A DNA stretch of 61,546 nucleotides from Planifilum fimeticola (lineage in GTDB: Bacteria; Bacillota; Bacilli; Thermoactinomycetales; DSM-44946), in the NCBI RefSeq assembly GCF_003001905.1, contig NZ_PVNE01000023.1:1-61546 (forward strand), read 5' to 3'. Positions 1 through 7,099 of this stretch are shown one piece after another (position 1 is the stretch's first letter; every line of letters starts with the position of its first letter). The translations under genes and the position numbers were made by a program. The notes beneath the pieces were generated by a model. The model saw only the letters and a program-made list of their open reading frames with translations, was not told where the DNA came from and did no database searches.

Positions 1-50
1 GGTTCAATCACAGCCCATTGTTCGTCTGTCAGCTCATGTCTCGTACTCAT
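1..50 (-). CDS. IS5-family transposase, N-terminal fragment (runs off the left edge)
   Basis: Reading leftwards from an ATG at position 50, the codons give MSTRHELTDEQWAVIE and leave the window. This matches the start typical of IS5-family transposases (the DEQWxxIEP motif of their N-terminal DUF4096-like region). Only 16 residues are visible, so the family call rests on that motif. The gene lies across the 3' end of the conjugation-type ATPase at 47-1888, with overlapping codons, so the insertion sequence has interrupted that gene. A stretch rich in CTATTTCAAAAACAT just upstream (about 70-95) could be the terminal inverted repeat, but the second end is not visible. Confidence 0.7.
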   Translation of the reverse strand, partial: MSTRHELTDEQWAVIE

Positions 51-1888
51 ACTTCCATTTTACATTGGCAGATCATGTTTTTGAAATAGCTTGTATTCTT
101 GATCACCAAATCAATCTCATCGACAATGACCGCGCACTCCCGGCGCTCCGGTTTAAGAATTCGTTCTCGAGCCATCATCATCCGCCAAATCTTAGTCAAG
201 TAATGACTGAATGCATAGCCTTGGAAAAGCTCTCTTCCATTCGGAATATGGATGATGACCAAATGAGGATCATTCATCCATTTCCAGAAGTCGATTTCAT
301 CGGATTTCGGTTGACTGAGAGAGTAGAATAGTTGCTTGTTCGATCGCATTTGCGCGACACGGTTTTCAATTGTCTCCAAAACCCTGCCGCCTTCCTCTGC
401 CTCTTCTTCAATCTGAGACAAGGCGATCTCCAATTCAAAATCAGTGGCCTCCAGCCGTCCCATCAACTCTTTTCGATAATCATCATCTTTTAAAATTCTG
501 ATGGCGTCCAACAGATTACCCTCACCAACCCTGCAAGACGCTTGTAATGCGCCTTTAAAGAACCTTTCTACCGAAAAAGTCTGACTATCATCGTGCAGAA
601 ACCGCCGGAGCAGCTCCGTCTCGATGGCCGCCACTTCTGCCGCGATGCTGTCATCATCACGGTAGAGCGCCATCAGATCATGCCAGCTGAGTGGAACAAT
701 CCTATTCATATCCGCATGGTTAAGAATAACCACCCGATCCCGGAGCCAATCCGGAATATGCGCGAGAACTTCCGACATCATCGCACCATCAGCTACATCG
801 AAGAGAAAAACCGACCGCGCGATCCGCTCCCATTCTTCGCGGTCTTTAGCGCGGACTCCGAAGAACTCTAAGGCGAGATTGACGAACAGGGTAGACTTCC
901 CAGAGCCCTGCTTACCGACAACCATTAGAGGAGTAGAAAGTGAATCCTTTGCTTCCTCTTTGTCGCCGCGAATCATAGAGATCATGCCGCCGCTTTTGGA
1001 TCTGGCAAAAGCGATATCATCCTTGAGGAGCACTTTGGGGATTCGCATCTTTTGGTTATTCCGCTCGAAATCCTTGTCCGGGAGCAGAATGAACTTATCC
1101 AGTTCAAGCTGATAAAGGCAAAGTTTCGGCAAATCTTCCCGGACAATGCCGTCAGTGATGCCGGTAAAATTATTTATCTTGACTGCCTGAAGCCTATTTT
1201 CGCCTTGAATGTTAAACAACCAAGCAGTCAATTTTCCATGAATCCAGTCCGGCCTATCCGTCTGAACCAAGACAATCATCTGAGCATTGGCAAAAAGACT
1301 TTTGTCGGAAAGCTTGCGAGCGGTCATCGGAGGGAGGTGAACTTTCTTCTGGATTCTCTCATAGAAAGCATTTGCAAATACTTTTACTCGGCTCTTTTCA
1401 TCAAACCAAAAGTCGATGATCGCCTTTGCACCGATTTTGCTATAGTACCAAGCCTTTGACTGCCACTTATCCAGACCCATAGCCGCCTCTTTCAGCTTCC
1501 TTCGCTGCTTTTCTTGGCTTCGGATGCCTTCGATATTGAGGATCACCGCCATTGATTCAGCGAAGTCAAAAACTTTTTTCAGTTGGTTTGATTGGTTCAA
1601 GTCGATGGCTAGATGCTGAGCTCCTTCGACGACAAAGGCATGGATATTATCGCCAGTGATGTCCGGGATGTCGGTTTCCATAATAAGGCGGCATTTATCC
1701 TGGTCCAGTGCAGAGCGGATCCGCTCAAGACCCTGCTCAGACGGGATTCGGAGAAACATGTTAACCTCACCATTATCCTTGACGTACTGGACGCTAATGC
1801 GTCCAGTCATACTGACCAACTCTTTAATCAAACGCTTTCGTTCCGGCGGCAATCCGCCTTCGATGGGAAGTACCTTAAAAAAGCCCAT
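47..1888 (-). pseudogene. Conjugation/type IV secretion-type ATPase, 3' end truncated by an IS
   Basis: This 613-residue product has a long N-terminal region without clear motifs, then a P-loop (VVGKQGSGKSTL, roughly residue 335) and a Walker B-like stretch (CAVIVDEIDLVI) only about 20 residues before the stop. P-loop ATPases of the HerA/FtsK/VirB4/TraG superfamily carry 100 or more residues after Walker B, so the C-terminal part is missing. The stop lies in sequence shared with the start of an IS5-family transposase. The chosen ATG at 1888 follows AAAGGAGGG at good spacing; a longer frame to 1939 has no ribosome site. It is the last gene of a leftward run with the small membrane protein and replication gene. 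A role in DNA transfer is inferred from the fold and neighbours; it is probably non-functional as it stands. Confidence 0.6.
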
Positions 1889-1931
1889 TTCTATCCCTCC
1901 TTTGAACAAAAAAGTTGCACCAGGGGCGCAA

Positions 1932-2204
1932 CTATGCAAGATCGAGAGCTTCAGCGACGAAACCGAGCAAATTCGTCACTATTTTCATCAGCATTTTCGC
2001 TAATAGACCACCTTCACCCACAAGAGCTCCAAGAATATGTTGAAACATAACAACTACTAGACTGGCCAACAGTGCGTTTTTGATAATCGGCTTTAAAGGC
2101 TTTTGCATTATGAAATGCCATGCGACAAAGAAAATGGTCGCTCCACCTATGACAATTAACGCAAGAGGGACAATTTTATCAAAAAACTGATGCATTTCAG
2201 CCAT
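1932..2204 (-). CDS. Small two-helix membrane protein next to the ATPase gene
   Basis: This 90-residue protein has two hydrophobic segments (about residues 10-32 and 42-66), joined by a short basic linker containing KPLKPIIK. Small two-helix membrane proteins next to a conjugation ATPase often play a pilin/VirB2-like or channel role, but nothing in the sequence proves that here. The ATG follows GGAAGGGGAAGAG at good spacing. The gene ends 44 bases before the ATPase start and begins 57 bases after the zinc-ribbon gene, fitting a single leftward operon. Confidence 0.55.
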   Translation of the reverse strand: MAEMHQFFDKIVPLALIVIGGATIFFVAWHFIMQKPLKPIIKNALLASLVVVMFQHILGALVGEGGLLAKMLMKIVTNLLGFVAEALDLA

Positions 2205-2261
2205 ATCTCTTCCCCTTCCAGGCGTCGGATTTGATTTTTGGTGAATGATCCCGATTTTTTA

Positions 2262-2429
2262 TCATCCAAACAACCTCAACTGGATATATCTTTTTCTGGC
2301 CGTCTTTCTATTTGTTGTCATGACTTTTTCCATCTTGTAACCACATCGACAAATGACTGTCACCTTATTAATAAACCCAGCGATTTCTGCTTCCCGTCCG
2401 CATTTTGGGCATTGATAAAGAACCATCAT
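2262..2429 (-). CDS. Small zinc-ribbon protein (55 aa)
   Basis: The 55-residue product contains CPKCG near residue 7 and CRCG near residue 27, a likely one-zinc ribbon, followed by a basic tail (RKTARKRY). Its ATG-ATG start overlaps the stop codon of the preceding gene, and GGGGG lies just upstream, so translation is probably coupled. A longer in-frame start at 2534 would put it inside the preceding gene without a ribosome site and was not chosen. Function unknown; such small ribbons are common in phage and conjugative-element operons. Confidence 0.5.
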   Translation of the reverse strand: MMVLYQCPKCGREAEIAGFINKVTVICRCGYKMEKVMTTNRKTARKRYIQLRLFG

Positions 2430-2575
2430 AGTAAATCCCCCCATTCGAAAATAGCGACAGATGCAATAGTGAAAGTTCCTGCCGTTAATAAGGCCTCCAC
2501 CAGTTCGCCCCAAACAATCGCTAATCCCCTCCATTCCGCCAATTCTGCCGCAATCTTTACTATCAGTTCCTCCAT
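2426..2575 (-). CDS. Small hypothetical protein (49 aa)
   Basis: An ATG at 2575 directly follows GAAAGGAGAGGC, a strong ribosome site, and gives a 49-residue protein beginning MEELIVKIAAELAEW, with a hydrophobic central segment that could be one membrane helix (LVEALLTAGTFTIASVAIF). It overlaps the start of the zinc-ribbon gene downstream and the end of the 40-aa gene upstream. The in-frame extension to 2692 has no ribosome site and is rejected. Function unknown. Confidence 0.45.
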   Translation of the reverse strand: MEELIVKIAAELAEWRGLAIVWGELVEALLTAGTFTIASVAIFEWGDLL

Positions 2576-2685
2576 TTTGCCTCTCCTTTCACCAGATAAG
2601 CCGATTCGTTGACATCTTCCAGTGCAACATTCAAGCGGCTTTTCATTTCCGTCCAACCAGCCGGATGAAAGGCGATGGCCATCAT
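2563..2685 (-). CDS. Micro-gene overlapping the replication gene stop (40 aa)
   Basis: Two tandem ATG codons at 2685 and 2682 overlap the TGA of the DnaD-like gene in an ATGA arrangement and open a 40-residue frame beginning MMAIAFHPAGWTEMKSRLN. The frame ends inside the next micro-gene. The tight overlap on both sides suggests translational coupling. There are no recognised motifs, so this is a position-based call. Confidence 0.35.
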   Translation of the reverse strand: MMAIAFHPAGWTEMKSRLNVALEDVNESAYLVKGEAKWRN

Positions 2686-3563
2686 TGACCACCTGCCTGC
2701 TTCTCTTTAAAGCGTTTGCGCATTTGATTTAGTTCCTCGAGGATTTCCAGTTGAACTGCCGGGTCCACTGTCGTGTCCCAATTATCTCCATGTTTGTCTG
2801 CTTCCCGCTGTGCTTTTGGCAGATCGTAGCCTACCCTGTTATGACTATCTTGTTTTTTCGCTTTCAAGGATCGAATCACACTTTCGCAATACTTGAAGGA
2901 ATTTATTCGGTCACGTTTGTGTTTTGGTTTAAAGCTCTCAAATGCATGGTCAATACCGGCCAATATCTCATCTACTGTGAAACCATCCTTCAAAAGGACC
3001 TGCATACTTTCCATATCCTCAACACTTAACACGGTTCCAACACCCCTACGCATTACAAAATGACGTTCGATCTTCTTCAATGCCCTGTCTGCTTGATTTG
3101 AATCATTATCAACATCATCCTCAATCTGTTCTGTAGTTGTTCTCTTCTCCTCTGTTGTTTTCTTTTCTATTCTAGGTGAGGGTTCAGTGAGGGATTCATG
3201 AGTACTCACTGAACCCTCATTAAACGTGTCCGGAGGTGCCGGAAGCTTAGATTCCGATGGTCTATTAATCTTCTGATGCTTCAGGAATTTGGGAATACAA
3301 ATATAGGATTGGCCATCCACTTCATATCGGCGAATCAGCCCCTTCTGTTCCAACTGATTTAACCAAGCGGTTACATGATCTGGTGTGATATCGTAGTCAT
3401 AAGGGAATACCTGTGATTTGATCAGCGCAGGATGACCATTTAAACGTCCAGCGTCATCCGCTTGGCTAATCAAACCCATAAAAGTGTATCTAGCCAGCGG
3501 TGCGCATGTTCCAAGCTTTTCATCGGTCCAAAAATTCGGATCGATCATCCTTTTTCTTGCCAT
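2682..3563 (-). CDS. Phage/element replication protein with DnaD-like N-terminal winged helix
   Basis: The 293-residue product begins MARKRMIDPNFWTDEKLG and continues with a winged-helix-like domain (about residues 1-100). This start is typical of phage replisome organisers and primosomal proteins of the Lin1244/DnaD type. A charged, low-complexity linker follows (about 115-160, rich in Glu, Thr and Asp), then a helical C-terminal domain that could recruit the replicative helicase. The start ATG abuts the stop of a small upstream gene (TAA directly followed by ATG). Such proteins load helicase at element origins, so this suggests the element can replicate, at least after excision. Family recognition is by overall pattern. 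Confidence 0.6.
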   Translation of the reverse strand: MARKRMIDPNFWTDEKLGTCAPLARYTFMGLISQADDAGRLNGHPALIKSQVFPYDYDITPDHVTAWLNQLEQKGLIRRYEVDGQSYICIPKFLKHQKINRPSESKLPAPPDTFNEGSVSTHESLTEPSPRIEKKTTEEKRTTTEQIEDDVDNDSNQADRALKKIERHFVMRRGVGTVLSVEDMESMQVLLKDGFTVDEILAGIDHAFESFKPKHKRDRINSFKYCESVIRSLKAKKQDSHNRVGYDLPKAQREADKHGDNWDTTVDPAVQLEILEELNQMRKRFKEKQAGGQ

Positions 3564-3731
3564 TTACTTCACTTCCAACTCACTGAGAATTATGCTAGTT
3601 CGTTTCCCAATATGGACATAGATGTCTATCATTTTTCTTCCTCCAGATCCGCCAGGTGTGATATACTGGCGGTAGTCAACAATTATTGTTGGGCTGACAA
3701 TGTGCGGCCCATTTTCTTTTGGTTGCTTCAC
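3564..3731 (-). CDS. Small hypothetical protein (55 aa, GTG start)
   Basis: A frame starting at GTG 3731 and ending in a TAA that abuts the ATG of the replication gene reads as a plausible soluble protein (VKQPKENGPHIVSPTIIVDY and on). The ribosome site for that GTG is weak. An internal ATG near 3629, preceded by GGAGGAAG, would give only 21 residues. Another short leftward frame, starting at a GTG that overlaps the stop of the 51-aa gene (3800), also exists. One of these is probably real, but the sequence does not decide which. Confidence 0.3.
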   Translation of the reverse strand: MKQPKENGPHIVSPTIIVDYRQYITPGGSGGRKMIDIYVHIGKRTSIILSELEVK

Positions 3732-3797
3732 ATCGATAAACCAATATCACCCAACGTCTATGGAATGGGATTTTTAACCACTCACCCACTCTGATCC

Positions 3798-3953
3798 TCA
3801 CCGAATCACCTCTTGAGCATAGTTCTTCTCGGCTTTGGGTAATTTTTTAATTGCAAGCTGTAAAACATATTGCTGAGCTTCCTTGATCACATGTTTGAAT
3901 CGTGGTCCTTTTACTACGTGAATCGGCATTTTTTTCAATTTACATTTGGACAT
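3798..3953 (-). CDS. Small basic hypothetical protein (51 aa)
   Basis: An ATG at 3953 follows a perfect AAGGAGG and opens a 51-residue, lysine-rich frame (MSKCKLKKMPIHVVKGPRF at the start). It sits 4 bases downstream of the small XRE gene, clearly in the same leftward operon. It has no recognised domain. The basic charge would suit nucleic-acid binding, but that is a guess. Confidence 0.5.
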   Translation of the reverse strand: MSKCKLKKMPIHVVKGPRFKHVIKEAQQYVLQLAIKKLPKAEKNYAQEVIR

Positions 3954-3957
3954 AAGA

Positions 3958-4179
3958 TCAGCCTCCTTGTTCCTCATTTGTTAACTCTTCCGCCAAAAAA
4001 ATTTCATCTGGTGTCTTTTTAAACACTCTCGCAATCTTCACAGCCAATCCATAGGACAACCTTCGTTTCCCGTTTTCAATCTGCCAATAATATTCCTTTG
4101 TAACTCCAATCTCATTGGCTACTTGCTTGCATGTCATGTTTTGTTTATGACGAATTAACCTGAGTTGTTTTTTGACCAT
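3958..4179 (-). CDS. Small XRE-family DNA-binding protein (cro-like)
   Basis: This 73-residue protein is almost entirely one Cro/CI-type helix-turn-helix: LRLIRHKQNMTCKQVANEIG, then VTKEYYWQIENGKRR and the closing helices to DEIFLAEE. It is the first gene of the leftward operon (small genes, replication protein, membrane protein, ATPase) and diverges from the larger XRE repressor at 4333. The five GTTAAC palindromes between them are its likely targets, giving a phage-style two-regulator switch controlling replication and transfer genes. Confidence 0.8.
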   Translation of the reverse strand: MVKKQLRLIRHKQNMTCKQVANEIGVTKEYYWQIENGKRRLSYGLAVKIARVFKKTPDEIFLAEELTNEEQGG

Positions 4180-4332
4180 CTAAACACCTCCTGTTAACTT
4201 GTTGTTAACTACAGTATAAGTTAACTCTTTGTTATCCGTCAAGACCTAAATTCCTTTTTAGTTAACTAATGTTTCTGTTAACAATTGGCTAACTTATAAT
4301 TGACATATAGCAATATTATGGGGGGATAAAAA
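4180..4332. promoter_or_regulatory. Divergent promoter region with five GTTAAC operators
   Basis: Perfect GTTAAC palindromes occur at 4193-4198, 4204-4209, 4220-4225, 4261-4266 and 4277-4282, and a near copy (GCTAAC) follows at about 4288. Two pairs have the same 16-base spacing (4204/4220 and 4261/4277). The cluster lies between divergent XRE genes, like the operators of a lambdoid-type switch. A TATAAT at about 4295-4300 is a candidate -10 for the rightward gene. The rightward ribosome site is GGGGGG just before a GTG start. Confidence 0.7.
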
Positions 4333-4752
4333 GTGAATTTCCCGTCACGATTAAGAGCGCTGCGATTGAAACACAAAATGACTCAAGAACAGTTAGGAAA
4401 AAAAATAAACGTAACCAAAGTGTCCATTTCAGGATATGAAAATGGAACGAGAACCCCTGATCTCGAAACACTACAAAAAATTGCTGATGTATTCGATGTA
4501 ACCGTTGATTACCTTCTTGGGCGAACAGATCAAACCATCAACATACATGAGGAATTTCGAAGGATCCAGGAATCAATCCCGGAGTGGGGAGAAAATGCGG
4601 GGCAAATTGCGCTGGATGAGACAAAGAAGGTATTAATCAAACTGATTGAACGGGGCGAGCTTACACCAGTAAAAGCCAAACCGATCATCGCTTTTCTGGA
4701 TGCCATGATTGAGGAGTTTGAGAATAACCAGAAGTCGTCAGAGAAACAATAA
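4333..4752 (+). CDS. XRE-family repressor of the element
   Basis: The 139-residue protein begins with GTG and has an N-terminal Cro/CI helix-turn-helix (about residues 5-62; KMTQEQLGKKINVTKVSISG, then ENGTRTPDLETLQKIADVF and VDYLLGRTD). An acidic helical C-terminal segment follows that may serve in dimerisation. It has no LexA-like peptidase residues, so it is unlikely to be self-cleaving; relief probably needs an anti-repressor or ligand. It is transcribed divergently from the cro-like gene across the GTTAAC cluster and probably acts as the element's maintenance repressor. Confidence 0.8.
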   Translation: MNFPSRLRALRLKHKMTQEQLGKKINVTKVSISGYENGTRTPDLETLQKIADVFDVTVDYLLGRTDQTINIHEEFRRIQESIPEWGENAGQIALDETKKVLIKLIERGELTPVKAKPIIAFLDAMIEEFENNQKSSEKQ

Positions 4753-4867
4753 TCGATTTTAACTCACGAAAGGAGGAAGATTGTTTCAGCAACCTTTCAT
4801 ATTCTAAATGCTTAGTGACTTCCTGAAGGTTGTTTTCATTATTCAACGTGTGCTTTAGAACTTTCAC
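4685..4867 (-). CDS. Possible small hypothetical protein (60 aa), convergent with the repressor
   Basis: A leftward frame from GTG 4867 is preceded by GGGAGGG at good spacing and reads as a charged helical protein (start VKVLKHTLNNENNLQEVTKH). Its last third lies antisense to the 3' end of the repressor gene, which counts against it. No domain is recognised. The rest of the 4753-5043 gap shows nothing else I can name. Confidence 0.25.
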   Translation of the reverse strand: MKVLKHTLNNENNLQEVTKHLEYERLLKQSSSFRELKSIIVSLTTSGYSQTPQSWHPEKR

Positions 4868-5043
4868 TTTGATCCCTCCCACTCTTTCTTAATATTGTGG
4901 TGGAAAACAAATTGAAATGGAACAACCTTCAAGGATTGAATTTAACTTGTTTTTTCATACCAATCGGTTAAGTGGTCTCTAAAATTCATGTAGATCTTCA
5001 ACAACAAAATGTTGTAAATAGTAAAGTAAACGGTGAGGTTGGT

Positions 5044-5868
5044 ATGAAATATCACTATGGATTAACGATTCGTGAATATAGGGAAAAGTTAAATATGACT
5101 CAAGCGGAACTAGCTGAAAAATGGCCCAGATCTGATGGTGGTATCGGTGTGAGTATTAACTACGTATCTGATGTAGAACGTGGAAAAAAAATAATAACGA
5201 ACATCCAAACACTCCGACGTTTATGTGGTTTACTGCAAATCCCACTTCGAAAAGTGGGCCTTTCCGATTACGATCCTTTTAATCCACAATCATCTAATGG
5301 GCAAATTACGGGATTTAACGATTATGGTATAATTAAACTCACAAATTCACCTATTGATCGGATTTTTGACTACAAAAACTGTCTACTAGAGGCAAAAGGA
5401 GATTGCTTTATATCCGGAACTTCAATGATTCATTTAACCGAAGACTCCAGTGAAATCTTAAAAGAGAAATTGCAATCAGGAAATTTATACTTGTTAATCC
5501 TAGATCCTGATTGGATCGAAAAGCACTATGCTATCATTACGTTTTTCGATGAAGATGCTCGACAAGACTTTCATTTTGAAATACGGAACTCAATTAGAAA
5601 GCTTAATCAGCTTCGCAAATCATTACCACAAAAGCTTGTTTCCCGTCTTAAGATAAAGACATACAGTACAATATTTCCTTACATAATGACTGGTTATGAT
5701 AATGGGGAAACAGGAAAAATCGTATTCGAAATTACCGACTACATCCCGGAAAAGAACCGACCTCGTTTTACATTAGAAAAAATAAACAGTCAAAGTGCAT
5801 TCTTTAATCAAGTAAAGAGTAAATTTTTTTCGATTTGGAATAACCAGTCCATTAGCAAGGAGATTTGA
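5044..5868 (+). CDS. XRE-type regulator with a large C-terminal sensor-like domain
   Basis: From the ATG at 5044 (weak GGTGAGGT site) this is a 274-residue protein. Residues about 5-75 form an XRE helix-turn-helix (LTIREYREKLNMTQAELAEK, with an insertion before INYVSDVERG). The C-terminal 170 residues include FISGTSMIHLTED and LYLLILDPD, a pattern I associate with DUF5919-like or phospholipase-D-like sensor modules that follow helix-turn-helix domains; this is a tentative recognition. It overlaps the Nudix gene region by direct abutment (ribosome site AAGGAGA inside its 3' end), so the two form one operon. Possible role: sensing a nucleotide-type ligand and controlling its own operon. Confidence 0.55.
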   Translation: MKYHYGLTIREYREKLNMTQAELAEKWPRSDGGIGVSINYVSDVERGKKIITNIQTLRRLCGLLQIPLRKVGLSDYDPFNPQSSNGQITGFNDYGIIKLTNSPIDRIFDYKNCLLEAKGDCFISGTSMIHLTEDSSEILKEKLQSGNLYLLILDPDWIEKHYAIITFFDEDARQDFHFEIRNSIRKLNQLRKSLPQKLVSRLKIKTYSTIFPYIMTGYDNGETGKIVFEITDYIPEKNRPRFTLEKINSQSAFFNQVKSKFFSIWNNQSISKEI

Positions 5869-5870
5869 TA

Positions 5871-6446
5871 ATGAATAAAGATATTTACTTTAAATACCAA
5901 TGGCGATATAAAAAAGAGGACTTAAAATATTGTCCTCGATGCGGTCATCTATTTTCATTAGAAGACATTCACATCCCTAATCAGCCCCAATTAATCTGCC
6001 ACAATTGCCAATTTATCTTTTACCTGGACCCGAAACTGGTCGTAGTTGCTGTGGTTTTAAATAAAGACAAAGACAAAGTATTGCTTCTTCAAAGGAATGA
6101 AGATCCCGGAAAAGGTTTGTGGGCATTTCCTGGTGGCCACGTCGAACGGGGACATGACCTTTTTGATGCACTCAAAAACGAAGTAAAAGAAGAAACCGGT
6201 CTTTCTATAGAGGTCCGTGAAATCATTAATACGTTTTCTTGCCCTGAAGAGGGAATGATTCAATTGGTCTATGAAGCCATAAGTGATAATGAAAAAGTTA
6301 CTATTAACATTGAAAGCAAAGCGGGACGTTTCTTTTATTTCGATGAAATTCCTTGGGATGAACTTGCATTTTCCTCAACCGAAAGCGTATTACGATTATA
6401 TAAACAAAAAATAGGAAGAAATGTGAACGGCAAAATCAAGAAATAA
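5871..6446 (+). CDS. Nudix hydrolase with N-terminal zinc ribbon and atypical Nudix box
   Basis: The 191-residue protein starts at ATG 5871 after AAGGAGA, two bases past the stop of the XRE gene. Residues about 20-50 form a zinc ribbon (CPRCG, then CHNCQ) as in NADH pyrophosphatase relatives. The Nudix fold follows, with the box GGHVERGHDLFDALKNEV and then KEETGL. Compared with GX5EX7REUXEEXGU, the first Glu is replaced by His and the Arg by Asn, while the catalytic Glu cluster (E, then EE) is kept. It probably hydrolyses a nucleoside-diphosphate-linked compound. Pairing with a ligand-sensing XRE gene suggests a signal-degrading or regulatory role on the element. Confidence 0.75.
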   Translation: MNKDIYFKYQWRYKKEDLKYCPRCGHLFSLEDIHIPNQPQLICHNCQFIFYLDPKLVVVAVVLNKDKDKVLLLQRNEDPGKGLWAFPGGHVERGHDLFDALKNEVKEETGLSIEVREIINTFSCPEEGMIQLVYEAISDNEKVTINIESKAGRFFYFDEIPWDELAFSSTESVLRLYKQKIGRNVNGKIKK

Positions 6447-6592
6447 CCTTTTCAGATATGGTAGGAGGTGTATTGCGTGATTCTTGTTTAGTGGATAGGA
6501 ACGCCAGCAATCATTCTGTTGTTATCTAGATCGATTGTAAAAGATGTAGAATCGTTCCCCTCCAATAGGAAGAGGCACCTCTCAATGGCTAT

Positions 6593-6625
6593 AAAAAAAG
6601 ACATCCGGTACGACCGAATGCCTTT
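6593..6625 (-). terminator. Intrinsic terminator of the methyltransferase-helicase-vsr operon
   Basis: On the minus strand GGCATTCGGT pairs with ACCGGATGTC across a CGT loop (two G-U pairs in RNA) and is followed by seven T. It lies 20 bases after the vsr stop and defines the end of the leftward operon. Confidence 0.8.
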
Positions 6626-6644
6626 CTTCCCTCCCAAAGATATT

Positions 6645-7073
6645 CTATTCTGGTCCATTAAAATCGGCATACAAAAATTCTTGTAATTTATCCATGAGTG
6701 TTTCAGGTTTTTTTGTCTCGCACTCCCACACCACCAATACTTTCCATCCCATTTCCTCCAACCGCCTTATGTTGTGCTCGTCACGTTCAACATTCTGTTT
6801 AAGTTTTTTCAACCAAAACTGCGAATTTGTTTTCGGCAAAGTAAAATGGGAACAGCCAGTATGAACATGCCAGAAACATCCGTGCACAAATATTACCTTC
6901 CTGTGCTTCGAAAGAACGATGTCTGGTTTCCCGGGTAAATCCTTTTTGTGAAGACGAAATCTGAATCCCATTCGATGAATCATGCGTCTTACCATTAATT
7001 CTGGTTTGGTATTCCTGTCCCTAATTCGGGACATAATCCGGCTTCGCTCTTCTGGCGTGAAGATGTCAGCCAT
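6645..7073 (-). CDS. vsr: Vsr-type (very short patch repair) endonuclease
   Basis: The 142-residue protein matches the Vsr family over its full length. Visible landmarks are the start DIFTPEERSRIMSRIRDRNTKPE, the catalytic Asp51 in GKPDIVL, His64 and His69 in VHGCFWHVH, and zinc ligands Cys66, His71, Cys74 and Cys118 (VVWEC). E. coli Vsr nicks 5' of T in T:G mismatches arising from 5-methylcytosine deamination and normally accompanies a C5 methyltransferase, as here. It is the third gene of the operon, 26 bases after the helicase-nuclease stop. Some Vsr-like enzymes in defence loci may instead cut unmodified DNA, so a restriction role cannot be excluded. Confidence 0.9.
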   Translation of the reverse strand: MADIFTPEERSRIMSRIRDRNTKPELMVRRMIHRMGFRFRLHKKDLPGKPDIVLSKHRKVIFVHGCFWHVHTGCSHFTLPKTNSQFWLKKLKQNVERDEHNIRRLEEMGWKVLVVWECETKKPETLMDKLQEFLYADFNGPE

Positions 7074-7099
7074 AATATCAAGTCCTCACATTAATTTGG

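Noticed and set aside
6488..6670. 60-codon leftward frame after vsr
   Set aside because: It spans the clear terminator at 6593-6625 and overlaps the vsr end, with no ribosome site.
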